From Lingula anatina (lineage: Eukaryota; Brachiopoda; Lingulata; Lingulida; Lingulidae): 64,000 nt of DNA. The notes beneath the pieces were generated by a model, which ran no database searches, was not told where the DNA came from, and worked only from the letters and a program-made list of their open reading frames with translations. The DNA is taken from assembly GCF_001039355.2 (NCBI RefSeq), contig NW_019774624.1:124001-188000 (forward strand), given 5' to 3'. Of this stretch, positions 35,911-48,744 are shown one piece after another (position 1 is the stretch's first letter; the number at the start of each line of letters is the position of its first letter). A program made the translations under genes and the position numbers.

Positions 35911-38766
35911 GAGAGAGAGAGTGAGTGAGAGAGAGAGAGACAGAGAGAGATGGAAAGTGATACGTTTAAAAAGCACTCCCATCAGTCATCATTACTTCAA
36001 GTGGCAATATCATTCTTTGAAATAAACGTGTAACTTTTAAAACGCTATCTTTCAATACTTACACGTCGGGGTAATGGGTTTCACTCCCTCACAGTAGGGG
36101 TTTCCAGAGTTATGCACACACTGTTTCACCTCGGGGTGGAAAGTGTACCCGTCATAAAAACACTCTTTGATGGTGGCAAACCCGCTGGCGCACTCCCAGA
36201 ACTTCCGGCAGTCTTCGCCATTTCTAAACAGGCCGTTGGATGGACAGGTGAATTCCCCTGTGCTGTCAGTGACCAATTGGCCGACGGGTGTTGGTTTGGG
36301 TGTGGTAGTTGCTAAAGAATAAAGTACAATTAATATTATGTTCTTCAAGCGATCAGCAGTGATGTGTTTTAGAAGTATCACATTCGTTTCTTATATCCAC
36401 ATTGTGATTGGACCCAGGTTCTCTAGAGCCAAAAAGGAAAAAAAATGTGACCGTTTTCGATGTGCACTCCAATAAAAGCCATTACAAAAAGTGGCTGATT
36501 CTTTATACATACAGACATATTCCATCGAGTCTCGTCATGTGCAAACAGAATAAGTGCCTTATGACTAATTGCCTAACAGAACCATCACCTTCCTCCCACA
36601 CTTTTTCAAACTTCTTTCCCACAAGTTGAGAACTAAGGGCCTATGAATGACAAAGTTGAACCCCCCATCTCTTCCCTCAGAAAACATCTCAAACAAACTC
36701 TAGTATCTTACTTGGAATTGGTGAGGCATATCTATTTCCCTCGGCGTCACAGTCGGTGACCTGGGCCGCCGGTCGACACCCTCCCTCCGTGGCAAAAGTC
36801 TTCGGGGGACATGAGTAAAGCCTCCTTGAAGCCTTCCCCTTTTGACACGAGTACCAGCGGGCACACTCAAAGGGGTGAGGCACGAAGAACTTGTCCGGTT
36901 CAGGACAGCCAAGTCTCCTGCGTCCGTCGGGAAAACAGTCGTCAATGACGTTGCCGGGGGAGTCGCAGAATTGCCCCATAGCGTTGAAGAAGCCCCCGTT
37001 GTTACAAATACCGAACGTGTATTTCTTGTTGAGGCACTGGTGGTACACTCTGCAGTCTCTGGGATCTTTGTACCATCCGCTCTTTGCGACGGTGGTGCAG
37101 TCGACGGGGGATGGGTATTTGGCAGGGTCAAACTGGGGCCCCGTGGTGGTGGGTGGGGGTGGGCGAGGGGTGGTTGTAGTTGTTGTTGTGGTGGTGGTTG
37201 CCCGCGTGGTTGTGGTTGTCGATGATGTGGTTGTGAGGGGCGTAGTGGTTGGAGCTGGAAAATGAAAAATAAAATTTTCAGTTAACGAGTTGAATGAGTT
37301 GAGCAAAAACACCGTAAGAAAATTCGGTCCTCAAAGGTATATTCATATAGCTCTTTCGCATCAGTGCCCCTGAACATCCGGAAAACGTAATAATAACAAA
37401 ACAAATGGATATTTTTACTTTAAAAATGATACCATAGATATTGCAACCTTCTTTTCTGACATGGGCACAATGAGCTTTTTTAAAAGTTAAAGTATAGGGG
37501 AGGTAAAATAGTTATACCAGTAAATCATCAGGCAAAATATAACATTTAACTTCTTTGTTAATAAACTAAAGCATACTCACGTGGTTTTGTTGCCACTTCG
37601 CAGGATGCAGTGTTATTTCTCTCGTCACAATGGCCTCCCCATTCGCCGTCGGGGTTGTACACGAGGTTTCCCATGCAGCGTTTTTCCAAAACCTGAAAGA
37701 TATTTCGTAAATGCATAATCCGTGTTAACTTTTAATAGCGAATATCTTTCATAATTTTCCGAGTTTTTGTCCTTAAAAATTAGTCGCGCGATTCTTCTTT
37801 AACTCATGCAACATTGTTTGTCAACAATTTCTAGGTAAAAAATCTTTGGAGTAATCAGCCTTTTACTTTTTTCAGGCTATTTCCCCTGCACAATACCTGC
37901 GCGACAAAATAATAGTTCATTATAACACACTGTTTAAATATCTCGTGGCATAATGGCAAAAACAACTCTTTGTCCCGTTTGTTGGAGGATTTTTTTTTTC
38001 ATTGTATGATATGCAAGTGTATTCGCTTTTATACAGATAACTCCATTCTAATCTTTTTGTACCTGAGATCCGGCGTATATACACTGGTAGTAGACAGCAC
38101 TGCAGCCTACTGGGTCTGGGAAAATACCTTCTTGCCCCTTGCAATCATAGACAGGTGGCGTTGTGGGTGCAGGCGTGGTAGTGGTGGTGGTGGTAGTTGT
38201 CTTAGCTGATGAAAAAATTCAGAAACCTTTTAATTAATGACAAAATTTCACGTAGACATATGTTCACAACCGAACCATCTCAGGTCGGAAAATTGACTAT
38301 GTGACATCATAAAATGTGACGTCAGCAAGACTTTTTTAGTACTCCCTTTTTAAGCAAGCCATTAGAAAAGTGAAGATCGTTTATCGATTAAAAAATCCAC
38401 TCCCTCATCACCCTTCAAACAGCCCTTCTGATTAAACCCCGTCCAAAAGAGTGAAGAATGACATTTCCATTGAAATGTGTGCTCTCACCTTCCCAGCGGA
38501 TTCCCGTCCTGCTGTCACACTCATCTCGCAGGTTGAACTTATTGACACAGGTGCCTCGAACCTTACTGAACCATTGTTGGCTGTCAGGACAACTGCGCTC
38601 AGTGAATTCCCAGTTGGTACAGATGAAAAAGGAATCGCATCTGAATGGGAAAATAAGCAAGTTCTAACTGTACATGTAGGTTCGTGTGCGCATACTAGTA
38701 GTAGTACAAGTAGGAGTAAATGAAGTGATAGTTAAAGTTTACTGTGACGCCCTCGCGCGCGCGCAC

Positions 38767-38806
<40 letters not shown>

Positions 38807-41548
38807 ATTTTCGACACACCTACCTTATAGGATGATGATGGAATCCAGTCTTGCCGTCTGGGCAGAGGAAGAGCGGCGTGGTAGTTGTGGTAGTTGGGAT
38901 TGGAGTGGTTGTGGTTGTGGTGGTCGTAGTGGTCGTAGTTCTGAACACAAATGTGTAAGGTGCCCTGGTCGTAGTGGTTGTGGTCGTGTAGCCGGCTGGG
39001 GATAGATAAACGAAGGGAACTTAAGTGAGAATGAATTACATATATCATTTCAGGTTAATAAAACTAATTGCCAAATGCAATACGATTTGTTATTTTCAAG
39101 TGACCATAGAAATGAGCACAAACACATGTGCATTTGTTAAAAAGGAAACCAACTGTAGACACGATTTCCTGTCGGAAACAATGTTCTCTCGTGTAAATAT
39201 ACTTACGCCATGTCACTCTCGCTCCCCAAGGCGTGCATTCCTTCGTAGAGTTTCGGTAAGGCGCACAGCGGAGATCCTTTTCGCTGTAATGGAACCCGCT
39301 TGGGCAGACTGTCAGTGAGTATTTCCCGCCAAAACAAAGGAACAGACGAGTGCAGTCAGGGTGAGGGTTGGAACTGAACGCTGCATCCGGGCATTTCCAA
39401 TCTCTCGGTGCTGCAAAGTTTGAATTACACGTGATTTAGATGGAAAAATGTTTTTGTAAAATGGAAACCACAACAGCATGATCCCGAAAATGAACAGGAA
39501 AAAACGCAGAAAAAATACATAATATGTATTTGCCTTCTCTTCTCTCTAATCTTATCCAACATCATTCATATTTCAAACGTAATCTTCCCATACACTGTCA
39601 AATGATCAAAAATGATCATAACTTCATATGCGCTTCCTACATGACCAACCCCTTTTCCTATCACCCCATTCTAACCAACCCGCCCCCTTCAACATCCAAC
39701 CTGACCAGCCACCAAACAATACTCACTCCACGTTATTCTCTTCCCCGAGGATTTGCACTGGGACGGCACGTTGGCCCAGATTGTGCATCTCTTCCTGAAC
39801 CGGTCAAAATACGGCGTCAGTTTAGGACAGTGGTATGAACGCACGTGGCGGTCGTCCTGGCAATGGTGAAATATGCTACAGTTTCTGTTGTCGGCGTAGA
39901 GATCTGTGGGCCAGTCATTGCAGTCGTATCTGAACCCGCTGATCGGGAAAGCGGCTGTGTCCTGGGGATCTGGAAAAGTCCAATTAAAATGAGTGGATAT
40001 TGTTAGTCATCCAGTAGAACAAGAATGATAAATATGAATCACCTCGAGCTCTGATACTGGAACATACGTTGGTCAGTTTCTAAATGTAAGTATTAGAGTT
40101 ATTCATATTTATCAGTCCAATAAAAATGACATTCGAGCAAATGTTTATTGAAATTCGAATCATAACGTGCTATGTGATAAATGAAGGAATATTTAACTAA
40201 TGCGAATGTCTGAATGAATGAATGAATTACATGCAAAGCAAATTTGTAATGCTTGCCAAATTCATCGCTTATTTAAAACTTTCCTTTATTCAACTGCAGT
40301 TGATATACGTAAATCAGACACAGTATTTGAATAAAAACTAAAAATGGACAAATGACACAATTTTTACCGTGTCATCATGTCACAGGGAAATTGGAATGCA
40401 ATGCCGCATGAGAGAGCGGGTGTTTAAATTTATTTCAGCTGCGAAAGGTGAATAACCACATTCTTGTTCTTGTTGAACATGGCTTTCTCCACTTTCGTTG
40501 AGCAAATACGCGTGTAAAACAGCGTTGCCAACTCATTCAATTTCCGTGCCCTACCCCTTTTGTTTTGTTTTGTTTTTCGTCATCAAGTGTAATAATTTCG
40601 CCAATATCATGGTTAATAACAGAATTACACATTAAGTCACCTTAAATAATTTGAAATAATGTTGTCAAACTGTGGAACTAGTGGTCACTGTGTGGCTTTT
40701 ATCATAAATACAGAGTTTCCAAACGTGCTGCCCATTGGCCGAGTCATCACTTTTTGCAGGGGGCGTTTAAGTTGGGCTTAACACTTATATATAGCCATTT
40801 CGTGCGAGGAGTAATGTCACCGTAGTTTCAATGAGGTGATTACCGTCTTAAAACAAGGAACATTTATATACACTTTTTCGACTGCTTTGATTGTCATTTA
40901 GACTGCCAGTGTTGTCTTTGAAAAGTTTGAGTCATATAGATATATAAATTAGACTTGATGACTGAACTGCTGACCATCTGAACTTAAGAGCATTACTGTT
41001 TATAAAAAAGGCTGAGTTGTTAATGTTTCACTTTTACCTTAACTTATTCATTTCAAAGCCGCTTTCAGACAAGAAGATTAACCTGGACCGGTTGAGTGCT
41101 AAATTGTGTTATCAACCAACCAAAAGATTTTACCATTTAAATATTAAAATGTTTAAATTTTAGCAGTAAAAAGAATGCCAATAACCAACTCCGTCGACCG
41201 CGTGCAGGGCGCGTGCCTACTGGGCGTAGGCGGCTTAATAACCAATTTGCATGTTTAGCTGTCCCGTGATGTCATTTAGAACTGAGCCAGTCAGCAAAAC
41301 TTTTCCTCTATGCAACTCCCCTACACACACACACACACACACGCAGGCACACACGTTAATTAAACAAGCAGTACATGGTTCCTGGTTAGAATAATACCAT
41401 AATTGTGTTCCAACCTTAACAATTAAAATTACGACATAAGAAATGTATATATAAGCCACTTACCGCCTCCTTGAGCATAAGCGCATGTTAGTACTCCTAT
41501 GAGAATAACGACAACTAGTTCCACTATTATCTGTGTCCGGATCGCCAT
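34816..41548 (-). CDS. Secreted, probably GPI-anchored mucin-like protein with eight chitin-binding (CBM14/peritrophin-A) domains
   Basis: Eleven coding exons (minus strand, listed 5' to 3'): 41464-41548, 39727-39969, 39207-39410, 38824-38995, 38489-38640, 38063-38205, 37581-37692, 36712-37254, 36063-36311, 35604-35840, 34816-35330. The joined frame is 2,655 bases (884 residues) with no internal stop. Residues 1-26 are a signal peptide (core VELVVVILIGVL). Eight domains, each with the six-cysteine CBM14 pattern, lie at about 45-100, 116-168, 222-276, 307-364, 423-477, 487-539, 574-625 and 655-706. Thr-rich linkers, likely O-glycosylated, separate most of them. The last exon is Pro/Thr/Arg-rich and ends in a hydrophobic segment (867-884) with no basic tail, typical of a GPI signal. 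Such proteins bind chitin in gut linings, cuticle or mucus. The ATG at 41546-41548 lies eight bases inside an exon whose acceptor is at 41556, so a 5' non-coding exon must exist. Confidence 0.9.
35909..35947. repeat. GA-rich microsatellite
   Basis: A GA-rich tract in the intron before exon 10 of the chitin-binding gene. The left copy of the N-joined duplication breaks at its start. Confidence 0.85.
38769..38803. repeat. (AG)n microsatellite
   Basis: An AG run in the intron between exons 4 and 5 of the chitin-binding gene, next to a gcgcgcgc patch. Confidence 0.9.
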
Positions 41549-41555
41549 TGTCAGT

Positions 41556-42087
41556 CTGAAATAAATGGAAAAAATAATATGAATTCATATTGGATTGACT
41601 TCCTATGGTTTTGAAAGCGTAAAACGGTGTCCTGTGGTCAGGTACACAAAATCATTTTGGATACAATGTTGATCTGGGAAAATGTGGAAATATTGGTAAT
41701 AATATTTGAAACAAAATGTTGGTCTATTTCAAGTCATGATAAATGGACAGTAGTCGATATAAATTAGTTGAACAAAAGTGAACTACGTATTGTTTTAACA
41801 GTCTATGCGTCACAGCAGTGATTCGATATGTGTCAGCTTTATTACGCTGGCTCTAGTGTCAGACTGAACTAAATTATTCTATCTGACACGCCATTTAACT
41901 TTTAAAAAGAAAGTTGCATTCAACATTTACATTTGCTTAAAGGAGAAGGTGCAAGAATACAAGGAGAAGCTATATGTAACAATGATTTGCAAATATCTGG
42001 GTTCGAACATAAGCAATGTTCGCAGAGATTCCTCACTCACGTGTTCCAGTTAAAGGTCAGATTATAAATCACGAAGACATCAAAGAC

Positions 42088-42130
<43 letters not shown>

Positions 42131-42136
42131 TAATAA

Positions 42137-42173
<37 letters not shown>

Positions 42174-45100
42174 ACTGATGTCATCGCAGGAAAGAGACCA
42201 CCGGTATCCTGCATGACTTTTGATGATATTCCAAAAGATTTTTTGTCACGTGATCTGTTTATTATCTCTCCACTGTATAACGTACATATATTTTAATGAG
42301 ACTCTTTTTTATTCTTTATGTCACTTTATTCGCTAGCACAAACGTTTCATGACTTTCGTTAATAAATCCAAAGGCAGAGGTTAGGTTTACGTGCATTGAA
42401 TGCACTTTGAAAAAGAAAAACAGGTAGATATGAATCTAATTTACCAACTCCCGCTCTTACGACTTAATCTGTGCACCAAATCATTTCTACCAACGCTAAA
42501 TATAGAAGGGAGAAACAATTGTGGTGAAGGCATTCTTACCCACGTAGCTTTTGAGGAATCAGTTCGACTGCAGTTGTGTTGCAATGTTTTCTTTCAAGGA
42601 CCACAAAATACAATCTTACTCGTAGCGTCTCATTTGACCTTCACAACACGGACATGCTTATACCAAAGGACTGTTTGGAGTCAAATGCATCATTTACGTA
42701 TCTAAAAACATAAGTCCGTAAAAGGATGTACTTAAATGTTTTGAATGTGAAATTTGATGGAATATTAGAGCAGTATCTTGTATTAGTCATACATAGCTCT
42801 TTAACTAATGTCTCATTACGAAACTACGTAGAACAAAGAAACATATTCATACATGGGGCAAAACTATTGTAACTACATTGCTCACGTACTTTGAAACATG
42901 AATAATGTTTTACCACGATAAAAACGTCAAATATAATTTTTAGTTAGTCGTGCCTAGTTCCAAGCAAACCAACTATCTGTGAACCTCTGAATGGGGTCCT
43001 TGTTTTTCTTTGTGAATTTCAAATAGAGCATCATCAATAATCTTCTACAACATGGAGTAACTTTTTCTCAAAGGATGACATCTGTAATTATATGCCCTGT
43101 GAAAAGTACTCCACGTTAGACCATGCGCTCAGGCGATATAATTTAGAGGTAAAGGGAGTGATTCATGACCCACTCTTCACTTCAGCTGTCACTTTCGTTA
43201 TCAAAGTCATGCATCTGAGACCTAAACGTATAATTCTCGCCCGTCAGAATGCGTGATCTTTGGCGGCGGAAGCCATGTTTGATATGCAAGATAGGCCACA
43301 TGTGCCTGCAGATCTGCTTCTCATGTATAATACGTCATGGAATGTAATATTTTGGCTTTATCTGTCATCTGTCTTGAATAGTGGATGTCTTTTAATAAAG
43401 ATACAGCAAATATCAGGATATTATTGTGAAAAAAAAGAAAATCGAAAAAGGGTAGCCATTGTTTGGATTTGACAATTGTCATATTCTTCAGATGGGGTGT
43501 GCATGGGCCAGACGAATGGCTGATAACATTTCATATTTGCTGACATTTGATTCGGCATATGAATATGTATCGAATACCAATATTAGATGGTCTGAAATTC
43601 TGCCTTTGCAAAACAAAGAAATACCTCGAAGTACAAACGTCGCTATAATCACCACGGTACCATCAATCATTGGAGGCACTTCAGTTACGAAACGCTTACA
43701 GTCAGTAAACCCTCCATGTTGTATTTGCATACCAAAACCCCAGGGTCAACCTAAAAGTTTTATATAGGATTTCCATTAAAAAATTCATGTAGAACACCCA
43801 TATAAAACGGAACCTATTAAAACCTGTGCTAAGACGCTGCGGCCCTAGGTCAAATTGACTTCGATGATAATGCACGATAGCCACTTAAAAGGGGTCAGTC
43901 CGTGCCGGGCACATTAAAAAAACGCTTTGTCACCGAAAGCCATTGTTGGTACGACAGCAAACGGAACCCATTCCATACGTGTAGCTGCCTGCAATGATTT
44001 CTGACCCCACTGGCGTTAAATAATATTTATCACAAGGGTCTTAAACGTGACTTCCCTTACAACTACACTGTATAAATCTCGAGTGCCGGCTTGTATAGTG
44101 ATGTGACTTCCACGCACCTCCAAAATGAATGTACCATTGTCAATGCCCGCCATTATGTGCACTTAGGAACACTGCAAGACGGCGCCAAGGACTAATATGG
44201 AACGTTTACCTCATCATGAATGTAAAATAAGCTAATTTACAGCACACAGCCCATTGTTCTTTTCGGGTATGTCCTTAAAATGACATATTCAATTTCTGAA
44301 CCACTACCTTAAACCCTAAACAACATTAAATATCTATTGTTTGTAGACATACAAGTATATCATAACGTCTGCCGGTTTATGTAGCAGGTCCTAGTTATCC
44401 AATTACCCAAAAGCATTCTTAGCATCCTCGATCTGCCTAACGCGACCAGAAAAAACATTTTAAAGTCATCATCGCTTTATTTTTCAATGAGTATCTGTAT
44501 CTATCAAGTGAAGCAGACAAATGATTATATTTTGTTAACGATTGTATAAAAACATGATGTGAATGTCGTACCATTCCAACATCTACCTCTCTCAGTTTGC
44601 CAAACTTACACATCACAGGTTTTTGACAATTAAAACGCATCTATCGTCTTAATCAAATTTACATTTCTGATGAAAGATATCAGAAAAGCATTACCTATGG
44701 TATGATATGTTGGTATGCAACAATTACAAGAGGAAGAGAAGAAAAAGAAGAAGAATTAATCATCAATGGGAATTTGAAGAATCATCGCACACCCTCGTCA
44801 TAGTCACGTACTAGCATTTAATATGTTTCCTTCTTGTGAGCTACCATTGTGCCTTATTAAATGACTCAAAACGTCGACGCCCCGAAAAATCATATATCAT
44901 GTCTCGTCTGTATGATTCTTCCTTTATAACTGTGGAACCCCTCGGCTCATGCAAACTATTTCGTGGCAATTATTTCAACAAGTAGTTGCTAATTCATTGC
45001 ATCCCAAAACGAAATCCATTTTGCAATATGAACAGCCATTGTGCAACCTGAAACTACCATTACTCATGTAGATATGGTGCTTTTGGAAATTCTTAGTTTA

Positions 45101-47271
45101 ATGACGTTGATCATAACGAGCTGTGTCAAATGTATGCAAGCCATAAAAAAAACATTGTTAAACTGTATTGTTTCTCCTCACACAAGGAAGTTTTAAAAAA
45201 ACACCGAGGATATTTATGTTTAACCCAGAACCTGACGTTCACGTGACATACTCCCAAAATTGACAGACCACAATCAATTTTAAAATGTCAATTCCTTACA
45301 TGTATAAAACTGTTATATGAAGTGACCGTTTCTGGGACGGTTAATATCAGAAAAAAACGTCCATTATCGGTCGATCACAGGGTCATATCTGTACCAAGTA
45401 ATAAAGATTAAAATGCAAGATAGCAAGACACATCAATCAGAAGTAGTTTAATACAGTGCGCCATTGTTTTCGTTTGAATGAGGCCTTTTTGTGTATGTAT
45501 ATATATAAACTTTGCTGACCTAAAAGGTTTGGAATGCTACTGTCAGGAAGCAGAATCAACAATGGCGCAATGCCCCTTTTTGTGGCGAAAATAAACTACA
45601 GGTCTTGAGTATTCTTTGGGTTTCTGACTCAGATATCTTTATTTGACGTGTTGTTATTGACTTGGTTTTTAGCTTTTGAAAAGAAATGATAAGTTTTGTT
45701 GACGTTATCTAAGGCATATGACATTTTTTTTGGAAACATATTTTATGACAATTTCCGCAATGCTATTATTTTAAGAACTGTTTGTTGTTGAATTTTAAAA
45801 AGAAAAGAAGAACATTGCGGAGTTAATCAATAAATTGCAAAACAGCTTTCATGTATTATGGAAATATGAAAACATTACACATGTACCTGTAGCTTTTCTC
45901 CATATCTATAGAAAACTATATATCACCACAACTGTATTTATATCAATGAGAAACGGGTGAACCACTGAAGACAGCAATAATCCCAACACAATTTTCCATA
46001 ATTCCGTGACGTGTGTATCAGTACAATATGTAAAACTACCGCTGGCGAGGACAAAAGACACGGTATAGAGATAAACAGTTCTGGAAATTCTCACTGAATG
46101 ACTGTATTATACTCAACAGAAACTATCCTTCACACTGCTCCCTGTATTTCGACGTGATAGGTACATAGTATGCAAATGATTATCAAACAAAACAGCCAAT
46201 CATGAGCAATTAGGAGATTATAATTAAATGGCCGAGTCTAACATGTACCTAAGAGACAGAGAAACTCAGAGAGCGAAATACTGTCACCTTCTGTCTGTGC
46301 TATTGTCATTACAGAGTGGCGTACAATCATGACTTGTTTGACCCACCACTGCGTACTTATTATCTGATTTTATCATTGGACCAGACCGCCCTCACTGTCT
46401 TTTCGTGTATATACCACCCAAAGTAGACGAGTTACAAGGACGCGTAAATCAGGGGAGGAAAAAGACTTTTTTGTTTTGGGCCATTGGAAATCCTCTTGAA
46501 ATTAAAAGCGGATAATTTCACATTTAAGATTACTGTGTAAGAGAGTCAGCATGGATGGAAGACTTAAGGCTAAATATTTGTACCAATTCTTTTATTCATC
46601 GAAAAGGAACATTACTCACTAAACGTGCATTTGCAACAGCCAACAAACTCTTGTTTAAGTACGTGAGAGGGGGTAGCGATTCATAAATAGAGAAGTTATG
46701 AACATTTTAACAGGCACATTAAACTTACACGTTTGGCGGTCTTTTTTCTTGCAAAGACAAAAGCCATATATCTCAACGATTAGAATATTCGCCATCTGAA
46801 TATCAAAGTTTTGTTACCATCACGTTTACAATAAGAACAAAAACTCTTTCTGTGAACATGTATGTCAGCAATCACTCACTTTTGGCACTGCATAAAAGTT
46901 CCAACCCATGGGCATTTGATGTAAATTACAAACTAATCAACAGATTGGAAAAGACTGATGATTGATTGCATAAGCCGCATAGGAGATCATGGGAGTCATA
47001 CATTATATGATACAGTTGCTGTTGGTATCGCTGTTGGTTATCCGAAAAACTACATTGCTGGGCGATAACAATTATTATATCATAAAAGAATGCGAAAAGT
47101 CATCTGTTGTGTACCAGACTTGAAGTCACTAGACCAATTTTTCAGTACGTTTTCATGACACCCATACATCAACCGCGAAGTTGACAGTATAAGAAGTCTG
47201 CCTTCATATATACTGTTTTAAAAAACACAAAAAAAAGGACAAACCTGCTAAAAAGAATCAGTCAATCTCAC
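41556..47271 (-). other. Presumed first intron of the chitin-binding gene
   Basis: On the minus strand the pyrimidine-rich acceptor tttatttcag ends at 41556 just before the ATG exon, so sequence upstream is intronic for this gene. I find no supported coding exon here. It contains an AAT/ATT hairpin near 42089-42172. The upstream bound depends on the proposed non-coding exon at 47272. Confidence 0.4.
42089..42172. repeat. (AAT)n-(ATT)n near-perfect microsatellite palindrome
   Basis: A TAA/AAT run of about 40 bases is followed, after a short interruption (gataataaattt), by an ATT run of similar length. The two arms can pair into a long hairpin. Confidence 0.9.
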
Positions 47272-47340
47272 CTCTTATTCAACTGTGGCTGCTTGCCGGT
47301 CCTGTCCGCCTCGCCTCGTCGACAGCACACCTCTGACGAA
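47272..47340 (-). promoter_or_regulatory. Candidate 5' non-coding exon of the chitin-binding gene
   Basis: On the minus strand a CpG-richer segment ends in aataagag followed by a strong GTGAGA donor (GT at 47271-47270). It lies upstream of the acceptor at 41556, which requires a non-coding first exon. Its 5' end cannot be fixed from sequence. This is inference; other donors in the interval could serve. Confidence 0.3.
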
Positions 47341-48638
47341 GAAAAGAAAGGGACACATTAAAGTCGTGTGACGAACTAATATCAGTCTCGCGTCTCTGTC
47401 GTGAGTTGACTACATTATAACTTAAGTAACAATAAAAACACTCATCGGTCGTCCCATCGCGGTGTGCGGGACGTCACCCATGTGTGAGTGCATTGTTTTA
47501 GGGAACGGGCCATGAATATGAATTATATATCTATAGGAGAGGAACGGGAAGACGAAAAGATTTGGACACTAAGTTTCTATACTGGTCTGTATTGTTCATG
47601 TATTGCCACAAAAATTCTTCCACCCATGTCTGTAGGACCTGTGTTTTGCCATTAATGCCAGGAATGTGTTTTGTGTATAAAATGAAGAGATTTATAGGAA
47701 AGGGGAACTGGACAGATGGCGTCGTGGCCATACATGTATCATTTCTTCTTTTTTTCACGATGGATTTTATATATATGAACAAAAGCTTCTTGAAGATAAT
47801 ATAGGGCGATACGCGCTTGTTGGTACCATCGACTAGCAGAAACTCATGTTTAGTTTCTTATGTTTACTGTTGCCTTACTTTATAAATTGCCCCCAATTAT
47901 ATCTTTATCCTTACTTCACTGATTAGTTTTATTGCAATAGTATATAAACATATATAAGGGCGTTCAGTCTAAGTCTTTTAGTGATAGGTTAGTTTTAACA
48001 ATTATCAAGTATAATTGTAATACAAGAACGACATCGATTTTTAGTATGTGCGTATTGCAGTTGTTTTAATGTTATTTATTTCAACAATAAAGCGTCTTTC
48101 CAAACTCAATACACGACTTATATCAGTGTGATTAAACAGTTCCTCAAAAATACTCATAAGAACACAAAAAAAAAAAATAAAAATAAAAATAAAAAAAATA
48201 ACACTATTTTCATTGTCCGCAATTTCCTCGACCAATTACTGGTAATGGTATAAAGTTCCTAAATTGTCCGTCAACGTCTATATAGCTGATTTTGGAGTTT
48301 ATATCACAAGCGACATTTTAATTCCATTTAGATGATACACTGGTTACATTTAACTGCGCCATTTGATATAAATACCCTGTTTGCGTGACACGTTAAGTTT
48401 TGGTACTATGTTCACTCATTTGTCATCTAGTGACCAGTATGCACCATTCGGCAAACTTCGTGAGATTCCGTACCGTATCTTCAAGTGGTGTAAATCAACG
48501 GAACAAGCCGAAGTTTTCCGAATGCTGTAATAACCTTACGCGCGTTATACGTCACAGGTCTTGCGTAACTACCCACGTGCTACGATTTTTCCCTTGGGGG
48601 GGCAGCAAGCGGACATTTTGTACAGGAGCAATGCAAAG

Positions 48639-48744
48639 ATGGGTGAAAACGATACGTTGTTTTTAACCGAAGACGATGTCCCCGGGGCAAAACTGCCAAC
48701 ACCGAAAGTAAAGGAGCATACCAACGTTGTTTTGAAACGATGTG
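48639..48744 (+). CDS. Candidate first coding exon of an unidentified protein
   Basis: ATG at 48639 opens 35 codons plus one base, ending at a good GTAAGC donor (48745). The peptide is acidic at the start (key residues F-L-T-E-D-D-V-P-G-A near 8-17) and ends in L-K-R-C. The FLTEDDVPGA stretch recalls the N-termini of uncharacterised invertebrate proteins in which it precedes a SAP-type helix-turn-helix. That resemblance is from memory only. The base composition is more GC-rich than its surroundings and an acgtca motif lies upstream near 48549. No downstream exon with a matching phase-1 acceptor was recognised, so it may be a fragment. Confidence 0.35.

Noticed and set aside
36842-37265. Two overlapping plus-strand frames of about 125 codons
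   Set aside because: They are antisense to exon 8 of the chitin-binding gene, whose minus-strand frame has two intact six-cysteine domains and good splice sites.
42400-43767. Three plus-strand frames of 70-102 codons
   Set aside because: They lie in the presumed first intron of the minus-strand gene, show no domains, and no splice-supported extension was found.
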